Made by a program: the position numbers and the translations under genes. The notes below the pieces were generated by a model, which did not search any database, was not told where the DNA came from, and saw only the letters and a program-made list of their open reading frames with translations. A stretch of 41,009 nucleotides of DNA from Chloroflexota bacterium (lineage in GTDB: Bacteria; Chloroflexota; Anaerolineae; UBA4142): NCBI GenBank assembly GCA_016215025.1, contig JACRMI010000010.1, positions 76,331 through 117,339 on the forward strand, given 5' to 3'. Of the stretch, positions 7,582-16,281 are shown piece by piece (position 1 is the first letter of the stretch; the number at the start of each line of letters is the position of its first letter).

Positions 7582-8063
7582 CCCAACGCCTGTCTCTCGT
7601 TGAACGAATCGAACTTGCCTATCGTACTTGGAATGAAGCGCTCGCTGGCTTGAATGATTCCGATTTCCAGCGAATGGTGTATCGGCATTGGACGCTCAAG
7701 GATGTATTTGGGCACGTGTTCGCCTATCTCGATCTAGCTTTACAACATGTGAAATCGTTTCAAAAAAGAAAACGATTGGCGTCGACGCGCGCGCCATCGT
7801 ACGCCTTCTTCAATCGACGTGAGGCAGAGCAATTGCGGAGTATTTCGCTCGCTCAGCTTCGTACGGATTTCGATGCAACGTTTCGCGACTTGATGGTGCT
7901 TGTGCCGACGCTCGGTCCAGACGATTTAAAGAAACGCTTTCCATCGCAATGGACAAAATCAAAATATACGACCACTTTGCGCAACCAATTGCGTGAAACC
8001 GCAGGGCATATGCAAAATCATGCGGATGAAGTGAAAGCATGGCGAAAAACTTTGAAAGTGTAG
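7578..8063 (+). CDS. DinB/ClbS-like four-helix-bundle protein
   Basis: 161 aa. The pattern of an early helix (LVERIELAYRTWNEAL), HWTLKDVFGHVFAYLD, and a final helix with HMQNHADEVKAW matches the DinB/YfiT superfamily, closest to the ClbS/DfsB group. Members are small metal-dependent hydrolases or thiol transferases; ClbS opens the colibactin cyclopropane. Three His residues (in HWTLKDVFGHV and GHMQNHADEV) could bind metal. It lies in the formate dehydrogenase operon between a DNA glycosylase-like gene and a membrane protein gene. Confidence 0.7.
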   Translation: MTQRLSLVERIELAYRTWNEALAGLNDSDFQRMVYRHWTLKDVFGHVFAYLDLALQHVKSFQKRKRLASTRAPSYAFFNRREAEQLRSISLAQLRTDFDATFRDLMVLVPTLGPDDLKKRFPSQWTKSKYTTTLRNQLRETAGHMQNHADEVKAWRKTLKV

Positions 8064-8097
8064 CATAGCGCCTTGGGCGCGTGCTTAGGAGATGAAA

Positions 8098-9612
8098 GTG
8101 GATTCATCGACGACGATGACTCGGACTGGCTCGACGACGCTTGCGCATTTACTAGTTCCATCGATTTCGGTTCTTGTATTCGGCTTGATTTTTTGGATGA
8201 GCTTGATGTTCATGCCGCAAATGCTGAATGGCGATGGCGACATTGGACGACATTTGACCGTCGGCAAATGGATTCTCGACACCGGACAAGTTCCGACGCG
8301 CGATATTTTTTCGGATACCATGCCCGGCGAACTATCGATCCCGCACGAATGGCTCAGCCAAGTTCTGTTCGCGCTCGCGCATCGATTGGCGGGATTGAAT
8401 GGCGTGGCGTGGCTCACCGCGCTTGTATTGGCGACGACGTATGCTGCCCTTGCCGAAGCTCTGCGGCGATTCGGCGTCAATGCGGTTTTGGCTGGCGTAA
8501 GTGGCATCGCGGCGTCGATTATTAGCGCGATTCATCAACTGACGCGCCCGCATATTTTTACATTTCTTTTCTTCGCACTTTTCGTTATCATTCTTGAACA
8601 CTATCGCCGCGATGCCAAGTGGCGCATGCTATTGTTTTTGTTGCCGTTGATGCTGGTCTGGGCGAACTTGCACGGTGCGTTCGTTACTGGCTTAGTGCTT
8701 GTCGGATTCTATGCGGCAGGCGCATTTCTCGACAAAAATTATCGAGCTGTACTTGAACTCGGCATGCTCGTCGTCGCGTTGTTGATTGTTGCGTGCATCA
8801 ATCCAGCCGGCGTGCAATTGATCGGCAACAGTTTTGGTTATTTGCAGGGGCGCTTCCTCGTCGATATGACCCACGAATACCAATCGCCGAATTTCCACGG
8901 CGTGAATGCATTTCCGTTTCTGGCGTTGATCGCGTTGGCGCTAGTGATTGGTTGGCGCGTACCGCAGCGATTATCTTGGTCGGGGTTGATTTCGGTTGTG
9001 GGATGGATGGCGTTTGCGTTGTACTCTGCGCGCAACATTCCACTCGCCGCGTCGATCACGTTGGCGGTGATCGTGCCGATCGCGGATGATTGGCTTGCCA
9101 GGGTGTTGCCGCGCGTCAAAAATTTGCTCACGCGTTTGGATGTTCAAGATCGTCAAGCGTCAGGATGGATTTGGGCAGGCGTGATCGTTGTCGCGTTGAT
9201 TGCTGTCGAAGCGAATGGCATCAAATTGGATTTGTGGAACAAGGGTAACGTTTTCGATTCACGTCGATTCCCAATTGCGGCGGTCGATAGTTTTGCATCG
9301 GCTCCACCTGCGGGCGCGATGTTCAACGAGTTTACGTGGGGCGGCTATTTGCTCTATCGACTCTATCCCACGCGCCGCGTGTTCATCGATGGACAAACGG
9401 ATTTTTACGGCGAAGCGTTATCGCGCGAGTATTGGCAAATCATCAATGCGCAACCGGGCTGGGAATCGAAACTCGCCGCGCATCATGTTCGCTGGATATT
9501 GATTCCACCAACAACGCCGCTCACCGCCTGGCTTGATCAATCGCCGAATTGGTCGCGCATGTATCAGGATGAGACGGCGGGAGTGTGGATCAAGAAGGAA
9601 CTTGTCGAATGA
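8098..9612 (+). CDS. Polytopic membrane protein, GT-C glycosyltransferase-like
   Basis: 504 aa from the GTG at 8098, which has an AGGAG site (8087-8091) 6 nt upstream. The ATG at 8092 abuts that site and is less likely; ATG 8116 is a third choice. About ten hydrophobic segments are visible. The first extracellular loop GDGDIGRHLTVGKWI..RDIFSDT has the acidic-residue pattern of GT-C enzymes that use polyprenyl-linked sugars. A soluble C-terminal part (FNEFTWGGYLLYRLYP, FIDGQTDFYG) is typical of a widespread uncharacterised group. The actual activity is unknown. The stop overlaps the start of the catalytic formate dehydrogenase gene (ATGA). Confidence 0.75.
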   Translation: MDSSTTMTRTGSTTLAHLLVPSISVLVFGLIFWMSLMFMPQMLNGDGDIGRHLTVGKWILDTGQVPTRDIFSDTMPGELSIPHEWLSQVLFALAHRLAGLNGVAWLTALVLATTYAALAEALRRFGVNAVLAGVSGIAASIISAIHQLTRPHIFTFLFFALFVIILEHYRRDAKWRMLLFLLPLMLVWANLHGAFVTGLVLVGFYAAGAFLDKNYRAVLELGMLVVALLIVACINPAGVQLIGNSFGYLQGRFLVDMTHEYQSPNFHGVNAFPFLALIALALVIGWRVPQRLSWSGLISVVGWMAFALYSARNIPLAASITLAVIVPIADDWLARVLPRVKNLLTRLDVQDRQASGWIWAGVIVVALIAVEANGIKLDLWNKGNVFDSRRFPIAAVDSFASAPPAGAMFNEFTWGGYLLYRLYPTRRVFIDGQTDFYGEALSREYWQIINAQPGWESKLAAHHVRWILIPPTTPLTAWLDQSPNWSRMYQDETAGVWIKKELVE

Positions 9613-11753
9613 ACGATTCTCGAACGACGGCAACCACCTGTCCCTTTTGTGGGGTAGGTTGTCGGCTCGATTTACATACGCAGGGCAATCAGATTCTCGC
9701 GGCGACGACGCCGTACGATCACGTCGTCAGTCGCGGCAACTTGTGCGTCAAGGGACGCTTTGGTTGGGATTTCATCTACCATCCGAATCGCGTGTTGAAA
9801 CCGTTGATTCACAAAGACATCGATGTAGGGGCGAGGTCATCTCGCCCTCGAACTCCGGCCAATCGCGATGACTGGCGCGAGACAACCTGGGACGAAGCAC
9901 TCGAACTGGTCGCAGATCGTTTTGCCGCAACCGTCAAACAGCATGGAGCCGATGCGACGGCGGTCTTTTGCTGCGCCAAAGCGACGAACGAAGACAATTA
10001 CGTTCTACAAAAAATGTTTCGCGCCGTCATCGGCACAAACAACATCGATCACTGTACGCGACTGTGTCATGCGGGCAGTGTGGTTGCGTTGCAACTCGCG
10101 CTCGGCTCATCGGCGATGAGCAACGCCGCGAGCGAAATTTACAAGACCGATGTGGCGATCATCACCGGATCGAACACCGCTGAAACGCATCCGATCATCG
10201 CGTTACAAATGAAAGACGCGGTCAAGCATCATGGCGTCCAACTCATCGTCGCCGATCCGCGCCGCGTCGAGATGGTCAACTTTGCGGCGTTGTGGCTCAA
10301 TCAAAAGCCAGGAACCGACGTGCCGCTCTTTTCGGCGATGGCGCATGTGATTCTCGCAGAGAAGCTTTATAACGAAGCGTTCATTCGCGAGCGCACAGAA
10401 AATTTCGATGCGTTTGCTAAAGCGATGCAGGATTTCACGCCAGAGTTTGCGGAGCGCATCAGCGGCGTCCCGCGCGACGATATTGTCAAAGCCGCGCGTA
10501 TGTACGCGAATGCCAAGCGCGCGACGATTTATTGGGCGCTCGGCATTCCTGAGCACACGCATGGTACGGAAAACGCGATGGCGCTCATTCATCTCGCGCT
10601 GCTCACCGGACACATTGGCAAAGAAGGTACGGGGCTGAATCCATTGCGCGGCCAGAACAACGTGCAAGGCGCATCGGATGCGGGCGCAATGCCGTGGGAT
10701 TATCCGGGCTATCAAAAAGTTGACGATGAGAAGATCGTCGAAAAATTCCGCTCAGTATGGCACAACGCGCCGCTGCCCAAGCGCGGACTATCGACCACGG
10801 AAATCGCGGAGGCGTGGGCAAGCGGCGCAGTCAAATCGATGTACATCATGGGCGAGAATCCGTTGATGAGCGAGCCGAATTTGCGCCATGCACATCACGC
10901 CATCGAAAATCTGGAATTTCTCGTCTGCCAGGATATGTTCATCAACGAGACCGGTCGTTACGCCGATGTGATCCTGCCGAGCGCGAGTTGGGCGGAGAAG
11001 GACGGAACATTTACGAATACGGATCGACGCGTGCAGCGTGTGCGCAAAATATTCGAACCGTTTGGTGATTCGCGCGCGGATTGGCAAATCGTTTGCGATG
11101 TGGCGACCCGACTCGAAAAGAAACTCGGACGCGAAACCAGCGCGAGATGGGATTACGCGCATCCATCGGAAATTTTGCAAGAGATGGGACGACTTGTGCC
11201 GGCGTACACGGGCATTACGTATGATCGCCTCGAAGGAGATGGCTTGGTGTGGCCCGTGCCAACACGCGATCATCCCGGCACGCCGGTCCTTTTCGTAAAA
11301 GAATTCCCGCGTGGCAGAGCAAAATTTTTCCCGCTCGTTTATCAGCCGAGCAAGGAACCGCCCGACGAAGCGTATCCGTTCATTCTGACGACGGGGCGCG
11401 TGTTGTATCATTGGCACGGCGGCACGCAAACGCGCCATTCGATCTTGGATTTCGCGCAGCCGGAGGCGCTCGTCGAAATCAATCCCGCCGATGCGCCAAA
11501 GATTCCGTGCGACGATGGCGACGCGGTGCGCGTGTCGTCACGGCGCGGTTCGATTGTGTTGCGCGCAAAGGTGACAGACAAGGCGTCGCCGGGCGTTGTG
11601 TTCATTCCGTTTCACTTTGCCGAAGCGGCGGCGAATATGCTGACGATTGACGCCATCGATCCACAGGCGAAAATTCCAGAGTACAAAATCTGCGCGGTCA
11701 AGATTGAAAAGGCGACGATGGCAGAGTTGGAGCAAACGCTGCAAGATGCGTGA
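9609..11753 (+). CDS. fdhA: Formate dehydrogenase catalytic subunit (Cys-type, Mo/W-bis-MGD)
   Basis: 714 aa from ATG 9609 (4-nt overlap with the membrane gene). N-terminal 4Fe-4S ligands are Cys11, Cys14, Cys18 and Cys46. The metal ligand is Cys153 followed by His154 (RLCHAGSV), aligning with Sec-His of E. coli FdhF. GSNTAETHPI and a C-terminal molydopterin dinucleotide-binding domain (TTGRVLYHWHGGTQTRHS) complete the DMSO reductase-family fold. It should oxidise formate to CO2 or reduce CO2. It lacks the roughly 200-residue N-terminal Fe-S extension of FdsA-type enzymes, which is encoded at 4996-5697. Residues about 73-88 are an insertion encoded by a palindromic repeat (9829-9847) and flanking DNA. 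An intrinsic terminator follows. Confidence 0.94.
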   Translation: MNDSRTTATTCPFCGVGCRLDLHTQGNQILAATTPYDHVVSRGNLCVKGRFGWDFIYHPNRVLKPLIHKDIDVGARSSRPRTPANRDDWRETTWDEALELVADRFAATVKQHGADATAVFCCAKATNEDNYVLQKMFRAVIGTNNIDHCTRLCHAGSVVALQLALGSSAMSNAASEIYKTDVAIITGSNTAETHPIIALQMKDAVKHHGVQLIVADPRRVEMVNFAALWLNQKPGTDVPLFSAMAHVILAEKLYNEAFIRERTENFDAFAKAMQDFTPEFAERISGVPRDDIVKAARMYANAKRATIYWALGIPEHTHGTENAMALIHLALLTGHIGKEGTGLNPLRGQNNVQGASDAGAMPWDYPGYQKVDDEKIVEKFRSVWHNAPLPKRGLSTTEIAEAWASGAVKSMYIMGENPLMSEPNLRHAHHAIENLEFLVCQDMFINETGRYADVILPSASWAEKDGTFTNTDRRVQRVRKIFEPFGDSRADWQIVCDVATRLEKKLGRETSARWDYAHPSEILQEMGRLVPAYTGITYDRLEGDGLVWPVPTRDHPGTPVLFVKEFPRGRAKFFPLVYQPSKEPPDEAYPFILTTGRVLYHWHGGTQTRHSILDFAQPEALVEINPADAPKIPCDDGDAVRVSSRRGSIVLRAKVTDKASPGVVFIPFHFAEAAANMLTIDAIDPQAKIPEYKICAVKIEKATMAELEQTLQDA
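9829..9847. repeat. GGGCGAG-type palindrome inside fdhA-like frame
   Basis: gggcgag (9829-9835) and ctcgccc (9841-9847) pair around gtcat. The stretch, translated in frame, falls between VLKPLI and TWDEAL, which in relatives are separated by only a few residues. Here about 25 residues intervene. Confidence 0.65.
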
Positions 11754-11760
11754 ATGACAA

Positions 11761-11803
11761 GACCCGAAGGACGCTTTATCCTTCGGGTCTTTGATTTTTT
11801 TTG
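11761..11803 (+). terminator. Intrinsic terminator of the formate dehydrogenase operon
   Basis: A perfect 11-bp stem (11761-11771 with 11779-11789, gacccgaagga) and 7-nt loop are followed by a T-rich tract ending in eight Ts. It begins 8 nt after the fdhA-like stop. The operon converges here with the minus-strand subtilisin gene. Confidence 0.92.
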
Positions 11804-11837
11804 TCCGTGTTAATCTGCGTTAATCAACGTCCAAATA

Positions 11838-14192
11838 TTATTTTGCCGCGAGCGCCGCCTTCACCGCCGCGTACGCATCGACGATGCCGTAGCCGGTTGC
11901 GTTATTTGGCACGCCGTTGCTTCCGCACGTATCGACTTGACCTTGGTATGGCTTGGCTGTTTCGATTAAAATTTTTTCCGTGCGGTCAATATCGCCGATC
12001 AGCTTGGGATTTGCCGACCACATTAGCACGACCACGCCGACGACGTGTGGTCCTGCCATCGACGTACCCATCTCGCTTGCGTACGAATTGCCTGGGAACG
12101 ACGAAATGATTTCCTCGCCCGGCGCGAGAATGTCGGGTTTGATGCGATTGCTTCCATCGACTGTCACCGGTCCGCGACTGCTAAACAGCGAAAGCATCCC
12201 GTCCGAATTGATCGCGCCGACGCTGAACGCATTGTCGTAGATCGCGGGCGGCTCGATGATGCTATCGCAGCGCGGACCATTGTTGCCTGCGCTCGCGACG
12301 ACAAAGATGCCTGCCGCGCGCAACGCATCGATAGCAGGTTTCAATGAATTTGCATCGCAACCCTCAAGCGGTGGACATGCCCACGAATTGTTGAGCACAT
12401 GCGCTGCGCGTGTTGGATCGCCGTCGCGCAAGGGGTCGCCGTTTTGTGGATACGGCGCAAGCATAAATTGCAAACAGTTCAAATAGTCGGGAGGGTTGCC
12501 GAGGTTGCGCGCGAGATTGATGCACGCGAACCATTCGGCATCGGGCGCAATGCCGATGCCGCCGCGTCCGACAATCGTGCCGAGCGTGTGCGTTCCATGC
12601 CCGCCAATATCCGTCGGCGCGTTCGAGCCGTACCACGGATCGAGCCAATTGTAATCGTTGCCTGAACTTTTACCGCGATACGCGTCGCGCAGTGCAGGGT
12701 GGCTGCCTTGCACGCCTGAATCGGATTCACCGACGACGATGCCTTTGCCGGTGATTTTCAATTCCTCCCACACGCGATCGACGCCGATGAATTGAATATT
12801 CCACAACGGTTCCGTCGGCGCAGGTAAATCGCCTTTGCTCGGTTGCAATGGTTCGGGCAGCGGCCGCAAATGCGGACTGTCAATCACGCGATCCACTTCG
12901 AGTTGCGTCATGAGGTACGCACGCAGAATCGGTCCGCCGTTCACCTCCATCGCGTTCACGAGATAGTACGGTCGATATGCAAGGCCGAGTTGATTCATCG
13001 TCGCGCGTAGATTTGCTTGCGTGCGATTGGCCTGCTGCGTCAGCGTCGAATAAACGAACCGCAAGCGTTCATTTCGATCTGTGATGGACGGCGCGCGGCT
13101 CAAATCGGCTTGATCTTTCAAAATGACGAACAACTGCTCGCCGTAAAACCCAGGTTGACCGACGAAAAAGAAAAGCGCAAGCGACGCGAACCAAACGATG
13201 ACGACGCCGCTCCAAGCAACTGCGGTCGGCAAATGAAATTTGGTGCGCGTGAGAATTAAAGCAACGATGCCCAGCACGATGGCAATTGCAAAGGTTATTC
13301 CAATCGCACGCAATGCCCAGACGAGCAACTCGCCGTTTGTCGCCAAGCTCAGCACGAGAGCCAGTTCGACGGGATCGAAGAACATGAGCGTGGCGGCGGC
13401 GATCAAGCCAATCAGTGTGGCAATCGCCAGCCAGGATCGATTGAGCGCGGCGATGAGAAATGCGAGCGACGGGATGACAACCAGCAGCAAGAGTTGAGCG
13501 CCGGGGACGCCATAGCCGGTAGCCAAAATCGTTAGCGCGACGCCGACGGAGAACGCGGCAAACACTCGCGAGGGTTTGGTTTCATCGACGGCAAGCGGCT
13601 GCAACAAGAACGTCGTGAGCAAAATAGCGGCGCATAATCCGAAAGCGAGACCTGCGAGAAAAGTGAGTACCGTGTCCGTGGGTGAACCAAGTGCGCCAAA
13701 TGCCAACATCGGCGCAGCAATGATCGGTGCGAGGATTAGCGCAATCGCTAAATCATTTCCATTACGAGTAAAAGTTCCGTTGCGTCGGCGCGCAATCATA
13801 ATCAACACGATTGTGGCAATTAAAACCAAGATGACCAACGCAACCGAGGCGGGCTGCAATTGCATGGCGGAGAAAACCCGCGCAAGCGCAAACAATGCAA
13901 CCAATCCTGCACTCATCGCCCATGTCTGATACGCCGCGCGAAAACGCGGTGCGTGAACGAAGACCGCTAATGGCACAGTGAGGACAGCGATGAGTAGCGC
14001 GTGACCGAGCGAAATGAGGAACCAAACGTACCAGGGCAAGTAGATGCTAGAGGTGAGCAGAACTTGATCGACGCCCCACGTGATGAGGTGAATCGCTCCG
14101 CTTGCAATAATTACAGCGAGACTGGCGATCACGAACAAGAGGTAATGCAAACAACCGGGGCGAGCGGAAGGAGTCGATGGAAGGTTGGTCAT
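11838..14192 (-). CDS. Subtilisin-like (S8) protease with a polytopic membrane domain
   Basis: 784 aa. Residues about 15-345 contain roughly ten to twelve hydrophobic segments. From about 460 a complete peptidase S8 domain follows: Asp491 (GESDSGV), His532 (GGHGTH), oxyanion Asn in AGNNGP (635-640) and Ser711 (GTSMAGPH). There is no N-terminal signal peptide of the secreted subtilase type; the membrane block would anchor the protease, probably with the catalytic domain outside. Substrates are unknown. The minus-strand orientation converges with the formate dehydrogenase operon, and a repeat separates it from the glutamate dehydrogenase gene. Confidence 0.9.
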   Translation of the reverse strand: MTNLPSTPSARPGCLHYLLFVIASLAVIIASGAIHLITWGVDQVLLTSSIYLPWYVWFLISLGHALLIAVLTVPLAVFVHAPRFRAAYQTWAMSAGLVALFALARVFSAMQLQPASVALVILVLIATIVLIMIARRRNGTFTRNGNDLAIALILAPIIAAPMLAFGALGSPTDTVLTFLAGLAFGLCAAILLTTFLLQPLAVDETKPSRVFAAFSVGVALTILATGYGVPGAQLLLLVVIPSLAFLIAALNRSWLAIATLIGLIAAATLMFFDPVELALVLSLATNGELLVWALRAIGITFAIAIVLGIVALILTRTKFHLPTAVAWSGVVIVWFASLALFFFVGQPGFYGEQLFVILKDQADLSRAPSITDRNERLRFVYSTLTQQANRTQANLRATMNQLGLAYRPYYLVNAMEVNGGPILRAYLMTQLEVDRVIDSPHLRPLPEPLQPSKGDLPAPTEPLWNIQFIGVDRVWEELKITGKGIVVGESDSGVQGSHPALRDAYRGKSSGNDYNWLDPWYGSNAPTDIGGHGTHTLGTIVGRGGIGIAPDAEWFACINLARNLGNPPDYLNCLQFMLAPYPQNGDPLRDGDPTRAAHVLNNSWACPPLEGCDANSLKPAIDALRAAGIFVVASAGNNGPRCDSIIEPPAIYDNAFSVGAINSDGMLSLFSSRGPVTVDGSNRIKPDILAPGEEIISSFPGNSYASEMGTSMAGPHVVGVVVLMWSANPKLIGDIDRTEKILIETAKPYQGQVDTCGSNGVPNNATGYGIVDAYAAVKAALAAK

Positions 14193-14209
14193 GGGTTTTC
14201 TCTCAAAAG

Positions 14210-14286
14210 TCAGGGAAACAAGGGAACTGAGGGAACTCTAGGAACTTTCCTTCAATTCCCTCAGTTCCCTTATTTCCCTCATTTCC
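14210..14286. repeat. AGGGAA-rich inverted repeat, copy 1
   Basis: 16-bp exact arms at 14220-14235 and 14256-14271 (aagggaactgagggaa) lie in a run of agggaa/ttccct words. A related copy is at 16200-16278, so the pair brackets the glutamate dehydrogenase gene. Confidence 0.8.
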
Positions 14287-14295
14287 TTTGAATTT

Positions 14296-16185
14296 CTACG
14301 CTTGCTGCTCTCCCAACAACAATCGATACAACGTGCGCGTGGCGAGCAAATTTGAGGTGACGACGCCGAGCACTTGGCCTTCAGGCGAGAGAACGGGTAA
14401 CGCAGAAATGTCGCGCTGTTCAAGTTTGGTGACCGCATCGAGAATGCTGTCGTTGGGACCGCAACTCACAATTTGACGTGACATGATTTCGTCGACGAGC
14501 ACACCGCCGATTTTTCCGCGCGACGCCGCAAGCGTGATGTCCCAGTCGGTCACAATGCCAACGACGTGACCATCCGTTGCGACCACCGACAAGATGTCGG
14601 TATTTTTTTCGACGAGCGTGCGTGCGGCATCTTGTACTGTGCATTCGGCTTGCACCGTCGCCATATCGACCATCACTTCGGACGCAACGCGATTACTCTC
14701 GCGGCTGACGATGCGGCTGATGCTGATGCGCTCGGCGATCAGACAGGGCAAGGCGTCTTCGTCGGCTGTCAATCCATCGACTAACTCGATCATGTTTTTG
14801 CGAATGACCTCGTCGCGTTTTTTCACGCCGGCGATGAGTCGCTTTTCGGCGAGAGCTGCCAGTTCCTTCGCGTGATCGCCCAGCCATTTGTCGACTGCCG
14901 CGCGATTGCCAAGCATTTCGTTTGGAATACGCAATTCGGTAGGCGTCGGAATCATGCGCTCGTGCGCCGCGAAAATCACGCCGCCCGAATTGACGAGATA
15001 ATCGGTGGCAATCAACGTGCCGCGTTCCTGATACACTTTGCGTTCCATGCGTCGTCGTGCCGCTTTGCGTTTTGGATCAGGCGAGTACGTGTTTGCGCCT
15101 TCGACGATCATCGACCAGCGTCCCATCTTCTCAATCGTCATCGACGGATGCGACGATTCATCCACATCGAGGTAATTTGCTTGCGGCGCAGCGGGAATCA
15201 ACGCGAATGCCGATTCGCGGAGCAGATCGTCGCGCGAACTGGAAAATTTTAGTGATGGATACGCGCTGTTCGGACCTTCGGGATGTGCGAGAAAATACGG
15301 CTTGGTGACGAGTGGATTGACATCGCGCAGCGCCAGCAATAAATCGATGTCGAGTCCAATTTCGCAATATAAATATCCGGTCGCGTCGCTGATGCCGATA
15401 ACTTGCGGCGCGCTTCCTTTCTGTTTTTTCATCTCTGAGAAAAAACGCGCGACGTGCGCGCCGACCGCGCCAAAGCCCTGCACGATGCACGTCACTTTGT
15501 CCCAGGACGGAATATCCAGATTTCGAAATTGTGGCAGTACGCGCAGTCGCGCAGCTTCACGATGCAGTTGCTCGAGCGCGATCACACATCCGCCCGCGGC
15601 CGCGCCGAGTTGATCGATGCGATTGCCGCCCATATCGACCGGTTTCGACACGACGGCGTCAAGTCCGTTTTCAATCGCAACTGTTTTCATGTCTTGATCA
15701 TTTGTGCCGACATCGGGACCGGGGTTGTACAGTCGAATGTAACGCCGAATGAGGTGCGCGAATCCGCGCACGACCGCCGTGTGATCGGCAGGCGAAAGAT
15801 TCGTCGGAGCGACGATGCCGGACTTGCCGCCGCCGTACGGCAGATCGGCAGCCGCATTCTTCAGCGTCATGCCGCGCGCGAGGTTGTGAATCGCCGCGGG
15901 CGTCACGTCGGGCAACATGCGGATGCCGCCCATCGACGGTAAACCCATCGCGACGTTATCGACGACGAGATAGCCGCCGATCTCTTGCGGCTCGCGTTCG
16001 TTCCACATGCAGACGACGAGGCGCGGACCGAGATTGTCCACTTCGATGCCGAGTCGGTGCAACAGTTCGACATCCTGGGACGTAAATTCCATAAAGACCA
16101 AGCCATTGTCTTCGATGCGGCGTGTGCGCCACACATCTTCGGGAAGTAAATCGCGTAAGAATTCGTTCATGCGTTTGGGCAACAT
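14296..16185 (-). CDS. Glutamate (Glu/Leu/Phe/Val) dehydrogenase with C-terminal CBS pair
   Basis: 629 aa from the ATG at 16185, which has an AAGGAG site 9 nt upstream; an earlier in-frame ATG at 16242 would translate the flanking repeat. Substrate-binding GGGKSGIV (Lys121), GPDVGTNDQD with the catalytic Asp, and NAD(P) motif QGFGAVGAHVARF identify the dehydrogenase, which occupies about residues 1-480. Residues about 505-625 form two CBS motifs (TDILSVVATDGHVVGIVTD; DISALPVLSPEGQVLGVVT). CBS pairs bind adenine nucleotides, so the deamination/amination reaction may be controlled by energy charge. The ordinary enzyme lacks this module. The gene is bracketed by two AGGGAA repeats. Confidence 0.9.
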   Translation of the reverse strand: MLPKRMNEFLRDLLPEDVWRTRRIEDNGLVFMEFTSQDVELLHRLGIEVDNLGPRLVVCMWNEREPQEIGGYLVVDNVAMGLPSMGGIRMLPDVTPAAIHNLARGMTLKNAAADLPYGGGKSGIVAPTNLSPADHTAVVRGFAHLIRRYIRLYNPGPDVGTNDQDMKTVAIENGLDAVVSKPVDMGGNRIDQLGAAAGGCVIALEQLHREAARLRVLPQFRNLDIPSWDKVTCIVQGFGAVGAHVARFFSEMKKQKGSAPQVIGISDATGYLYCEIGLDIDLLLALRDVNPLVTKPYFLAHPEGPNSAYPSLKFSSSRDDLLRESAFALIPAAPQANYLDVDESSHPSMTIEKMGRWSMIVEGANTYSPDPKRKAARRRMERKVYQERGTLIATDYLVNSGGVIFAAHERMIPTPTELRIPNEMLGNRAAVDKWLGDHAKELAALAEKRLIAGVKKRDEVIRKNMIELVDGLTADEDALPCLIAERISISRIVSRESNRVASEVMVDMATVQAECTVQDAARTLVEKNTDILSVVATDGHVVGIVTDWDITLAASRGKIGGVLVDEIMSRQIVSCGPNDSILDAVTKLEQRDISALPVLSPEGQVLGVVTSNLLATRTLYRLLLGEQQA

Positions 16186-16199
16186 CGTTGTGCTCCTTT

Positions 16200-16278
16200 T
16201 GAAATTCAAGGGAACTAGAGGAAAGAAGGGAAATGAAGGCAAGTTCCCTTATTTCCCCCAGTCCCTTCTTTTCCCTGA
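16200..16278. repeat. AGGGAA-rich repeat, copy 2
   Basis: The left part has aagggaactagaggaa and aagaagggaaa; the right part has ttcccttatttccccc and cccttcttttccct, giving an imperfect inverted arrangement like the copy at 14210-14286. It overlaps the leader of the glutamate dehydrogenase gene. Confidence 0.7.
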
Positions 16279-16281
16279 ATG

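Noticed and set aside
10050..10080. Selenocysteine in the formate dehydrogenase
   Set aside because: The ligand codon is TGT (Cys) in RLCHAGSV; there is no in-frame TGA or SECIS-like requirement.
14296..16242. Start of the glutamate dehydrogenase at 16242
   Set aside because: It would translate the AGGGAA repeat (MPSFPFFPLVPL), while ATG 16185 has an AAGGAG site.
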